From positions 5,130,606 through 5,194,605 of the forward strand of contig NC_080075.1 of assembly GCF_949987535.1 (NCBI RefSeq): a DNA stretch of 64,000 bases, read 5' to 3'. The translations under genes and the position numbers were made by a program. A model generated the notes under the pieces. It saw only the letters and a list, made by a program, of their open reading frames with translations. It did not search any database and was not told the DNA's origin. Positions 61,556-64,000 of the stretch are shown in pieces; within the stretch, counting starts at the first letter, position 1, and each line of letters opens with the position of its first letter. The stretch comes from Balaenoptera acutorostrata. Taxonomy: Eukaryota; Chordata; Mammalia; Artiodactyla; Balaenopteridae.

Positions 61556-62405
61556 TTTTTTTTTTTAATTGAAGTATGTTGACTTACTATGTTGTGTTAG
61601 TTTCTACTATACAGCACAATGATTCACTTTACATATATATATGTTCTTTTTCATTTTCTTTTCCATCATAGTTTATTACAGGATATTGAATATAGTTCCC
61701 TATGCTATACAGTAGGATCTTGTCATCTATCTATTTTATATATAGTAGTTTCTATCTGCTAATCCCAAACTCCTAATTTATCCCTCCCCTCTTTTCCCCT
61801 TTGGTAGTCATAAGTTTGTTTTCTATGTCTGCAAGTCTGTTTCTTTTTTGTAAATAAGTTCCTTTTTGTCATATTTTAGCTTCCACATATAAGTGATATC
61901 ATATGGTATTTGTCTTTGTCTGACTTACTTCACTTAGTATGATAATCTCTAGGTCCATCCATGTTGCTGCAAATGGCAATATTTCATTGTTTTTATGGCT
62001 CGGTAATATTCCATTGTGTATATATATACCACACCTTCTTTATCCATTCATCTGTTGATGGACATTTAGGTTGCTCCCATATCTTGGCTATTGTAAATAG
62101 TGCTGCAATGAACATTGGGGTGCATGTATCTTTTCAAATTAGAGGTTTTTCCGACTTTCCCAAGAGTGGGATTGCTGGATCATATGGCAACTCTATTTTT
62201 AGTTTTTTAAGGAACCTCCATACTGTTCTCCATAGTGGCTGCACCAATTTACATTCCCATTCACAGTGTGGAGGGTTCCCTTTTCTCCACACCCTCTCTA
62301 GCATTTGTTATTTGTAGACGTTTTTATGATGGCCATTCTGACCAGTGTGAGGCGGTACCTCATTGTAGTTTTGATTGCACTTCTCTAATAATTAGTAAGG
62401 TGCTT
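61556..62405 (-). mobile_element. 5'-truncated L1
   Basis: About 850 bp of antisense L1: 3' UTR (ctatgttgtgttagtttcta) then ORF2 C-terminal text (aggtccatccatgttgctgc, gaacattggggtgcatgtat, ttctccatagtggctgcacc). Confidence 0.95.
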
Positions 62406-62780
62406 CTTAAATTAGGATTTTATTGAGGGCAGCACAATTTCAGTGTCATTTTAAAATATAAAATTGAGACCTTAAGCACACACTCACCCTCCCTGTACGC
62501 TTCTTTCTACAAGGGACATAATAACACCAGTTGTCACTGAATCTCAAGAGAATCAAGTGAGGAAATATTGTCTCACCCATTGGTAATTTTACCTCCAGGA
62601 GACTCTGATTGCTAAGTTTTGAGGTACAAAAAGCCAACAGATAAACATGGGCCACTTTCTGGACTTTGATCAGGGGCAATTTAAAATGATATTTTTATAT
62701 TAATAGATATCTTTGGAAGTCAAATTTAAAGTTTTGCATGATTTCTTAAAACAAAGTATTGAACTTCAAACAATTATCAT

Positions 62781-63016
62781 AGGGACTTCCCTGGTGGCGC
62801 AGTGGTTAAGACTCCATCCTCCTAATACAGGGGGCCTGGGTTCGATCCCTGGTCCAGGAACTAGATCCTACATGCATGTCGCAACTAAGAGTTCACGTGC
62901 CACAACTAAGGAGGGGGTGAGCCACAACTGAGGAGCCCGTGAGCCGCAACTAAGGAGCCTGCCTGCCGCAACTAAGACCTGACACTACCAAATAAATAAA
63001 TAAATATTTAAAAAGC
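62781..63016 (+). mobile_element. CHR-type SINE, variant body
   Basis: The head agggacttccctggtggcgc is followed by a body of 'gccgcaactaag' repeats and an AAATA tail. A 9-bp imperfect duplication (caattatca / caattatta) flanks it. Confidence 0.92.
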
Positions 63017-63229
63017 CAATTATTACAAATGTAGGAGGCGATTTAAATTCTATTCCCAGATTCCATCACCCTGGGTCAACTGACATTCCCAGACTTTGGA
63101 AGAGATGCTCACGCGGCATTTATATATCTGTTAGGACTTAGAAAAACTATAAAATACAATGGAAATGTGAAATGTTTTTGTTATGAAGTTTACTCACATG
63201 TGGTTCATAACTCAGAATCATTCTGAAAC

Positions 63230-63480
63230 TTGTCTTTTCCTGATTCCTGTTCCCTTTTTCTCTTAGCACTGCCCTCCCTCCCCACTGACTCACCTGTGCA
63301 AGACACGTGTCACCCAGGCCACCAGGTGCTTGCCTTAACTGTCTTTCCAGAGGTGTCCTCTTTGGAAGGTACTCCAGTCTCCTACTTCTTTCAGAAACCC
63401 TTCAAGACATGCTTGTTGGGTGTTCCTTTCATCCTAGCAATGCCCTTTGCTTTCCAAAGGCAGTAAAATTGAACAAATCT
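63230..63480 (+). repeat. L2-like LINE relic (tentative)
   Basis: Pyrimidine-rich L2-style text (cccttcaagacatgcttgtt) in the intron next to the first visible IL18RAP exon. Confidence 0.35.
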
Positions 63481-63778
63481 GGTCTTCTGCATGAGTGGGT
63501 GTTCATAAGTTTATGTCTTAACCTCACATGTAATGTACTTGAATTTTAGAAATTTTTCTGGCACTGATCAGAAGGATGGTTCTAATAACTGGAACATCAG
63601 ACTCTGTGGCTACCTAGGGGAAAGCTGCTTTAGAAAGTCAGGTCTTCTCTGCAGGCGTGAGGCCAGTCTTTGGGAAACTCTAGAGCTCAGATTCAGACTC
63701 ACATTTCTATCAATTACATAAGGAGATGCTACCATAAAAACTAAACTCTGGCATCAGTTTCAGTGAAGTCATTCTTAC

Positions 63779-63962
63779 CTGGTACCAGGTCACCTCTGGA
63801 CTTTGTGTATCACTTTGGGGGCTGAGGCCGGGGCAATAAATGGAACCCATGCTACCAAGAAGAAGGAGTTGTTCATGTGATATGGAGCTCCCACAGGACA
63901 TATTTGCCTTGGGTTTAACTTCTAAGATCATCTTGACACAACAGGCCTCATCCTGGGGGCTC
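63779..63962 (-). CDS. IL18RAP: IL18RAP exon: end of Ig domain 1 linker and start of Ig domain 2
   Basis: The 184-bp exon begins after a pyrimidine-rich acceptor ending ctttcctag and ends at donor gtaagaat. It encodes 61 residues, from SPQDEACCVKMILEVKP to the Ig core motif VTWYQ. The length equals that of the human exon as I recall it. The residues GSIYCPGL carry the first cysteine of the second Ig domain, and the W of VTWYQ is its core tryptophan. NMS is a likely N-glycosylation site. The exon starts in phase 2 (last base of a codon). An upstream acceptor-like cacag is also present 17 bases further out, but using it would add residues not expected in the family. Upstream exons lie beyond the window. 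Confidence 0.93.
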
Positions 63963-64000
63963 CTAGGAAAGTTAAGAAGGTCCTGTGAACACAGATGTTA

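Larger units (their letters stand above)
40791..63962 (-). other. IL18RAP: IL18RAP gene, 3' part (partial locus)
   Basis: This is the locus of the interleukin-18 receptor accessory protein, a single-pass membrane receptor chain that joins IL18R1 on IL-18 binding and recruits MyD88 through its cytoplasmic TIR domain. Eight coding exons are seen: 63962-63779, 56536-56386, 51766-51701, 50101-49978, 47269-47118, 45971-45834, 42972-42799 and 41560-41067. Together they encode 493 codons plus a stop, with no internal stop or frameshift. Each exon is bounded by ag at the acceptor and gt at the donor, and phases join correctly at all seven junctions. The domain order is the second Ig domain, the third Ig domain, the transmembrane helix, then TIR. 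Compared with the human protein recalled from memory, the visible part begins near residue 133, so the signal peptide and first Ig domain are outside the window. The downstream neighbour is SLC9A4 on the same strand, as in other mammals. Confidence 0.95.

Overview
This window is mammalian nuclear DNA, most likely from a cetacean. It holds many tRNA-derived SINEs of the CHR type (heads reading like ggcttccctggtggcgcag), a family known from Cetacea, hippos and ruminants. Many L1 3' ends are of the whale/artiodactyl type, and I see no BovB or Bov-A repeats, which a ruminant window this long would normally carry. The species call is an inference from repeats and needs alignment to confirm.

Two genes are recognisable, both on the minus strand and in the order known for the mammalian IL1R/IL18R cluster (IL18RAP followed by SLC9A4). 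From right to left: positions 63962-41067 carry eight consecutive coding exons of IL18RAP, the IL-18 receptor accessory chain, from within the second immunoglobulin domain through the transmembrane segment and TIR domain to the stop codon. All eight exons are open, splice phases match across every junction and canonical gt/ag sites are present. The exons for the signal peptide and first Ig domain lie beyond position 64000. A poly(A) signal at 40791-40796 probably ends the transcript. About 19 kb of intergenic DNA follows. SLC9A4 (Na+/H+ exchanger 4) then starts at 21674, with exon 1 (21674-21419) and exon 2 (16022-15559). I find no exon 3 in 1-15558, so intron 2 is longer than 15.5 kb and the gene runs off the left edge. 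IL18RAP acts in IL-18 signalling at the plasma membrane and SLC9A4 is an ion exchanger; their adjacency is conserved synteny, not a shared pathway.

The rest is intron and intergenic DNA rich in repeats. Young CHR SINEs often keep clear target-site duplications. There are about 18 L1 fragments, including a long old L1 at 24.0-28.9 kb split by a Tigger DNA transposon, and an antisense one at 34.5-38.8 kb split by an LTR-like element and a SINE. MIR, MER5 and L2 relics, two LTR-type elements and several microsatellites complete the picture.

I found no new multi-gene system. The best unusual signals are: a chimeric retroposon (polyadenylated cellular RNA fused to an L1 3' end, bounded by a perfect 20-bp duplication) at 1327-2049, and a solo retrocopy of the same unidentified RNA at 60358-60660; a frame-changed, longer C-terminus of IL18RAP; a G-rich quadruplex-capable tract about 0.6 kb upstream of the SLC9A4 start codon; a triple direct repeat with nuclear-receptor-like DR5 spacing; an 85-bp tandem duplication; and a CATCC array whose transcribed-sense strand is G-rich inside an IL18RAP intron.
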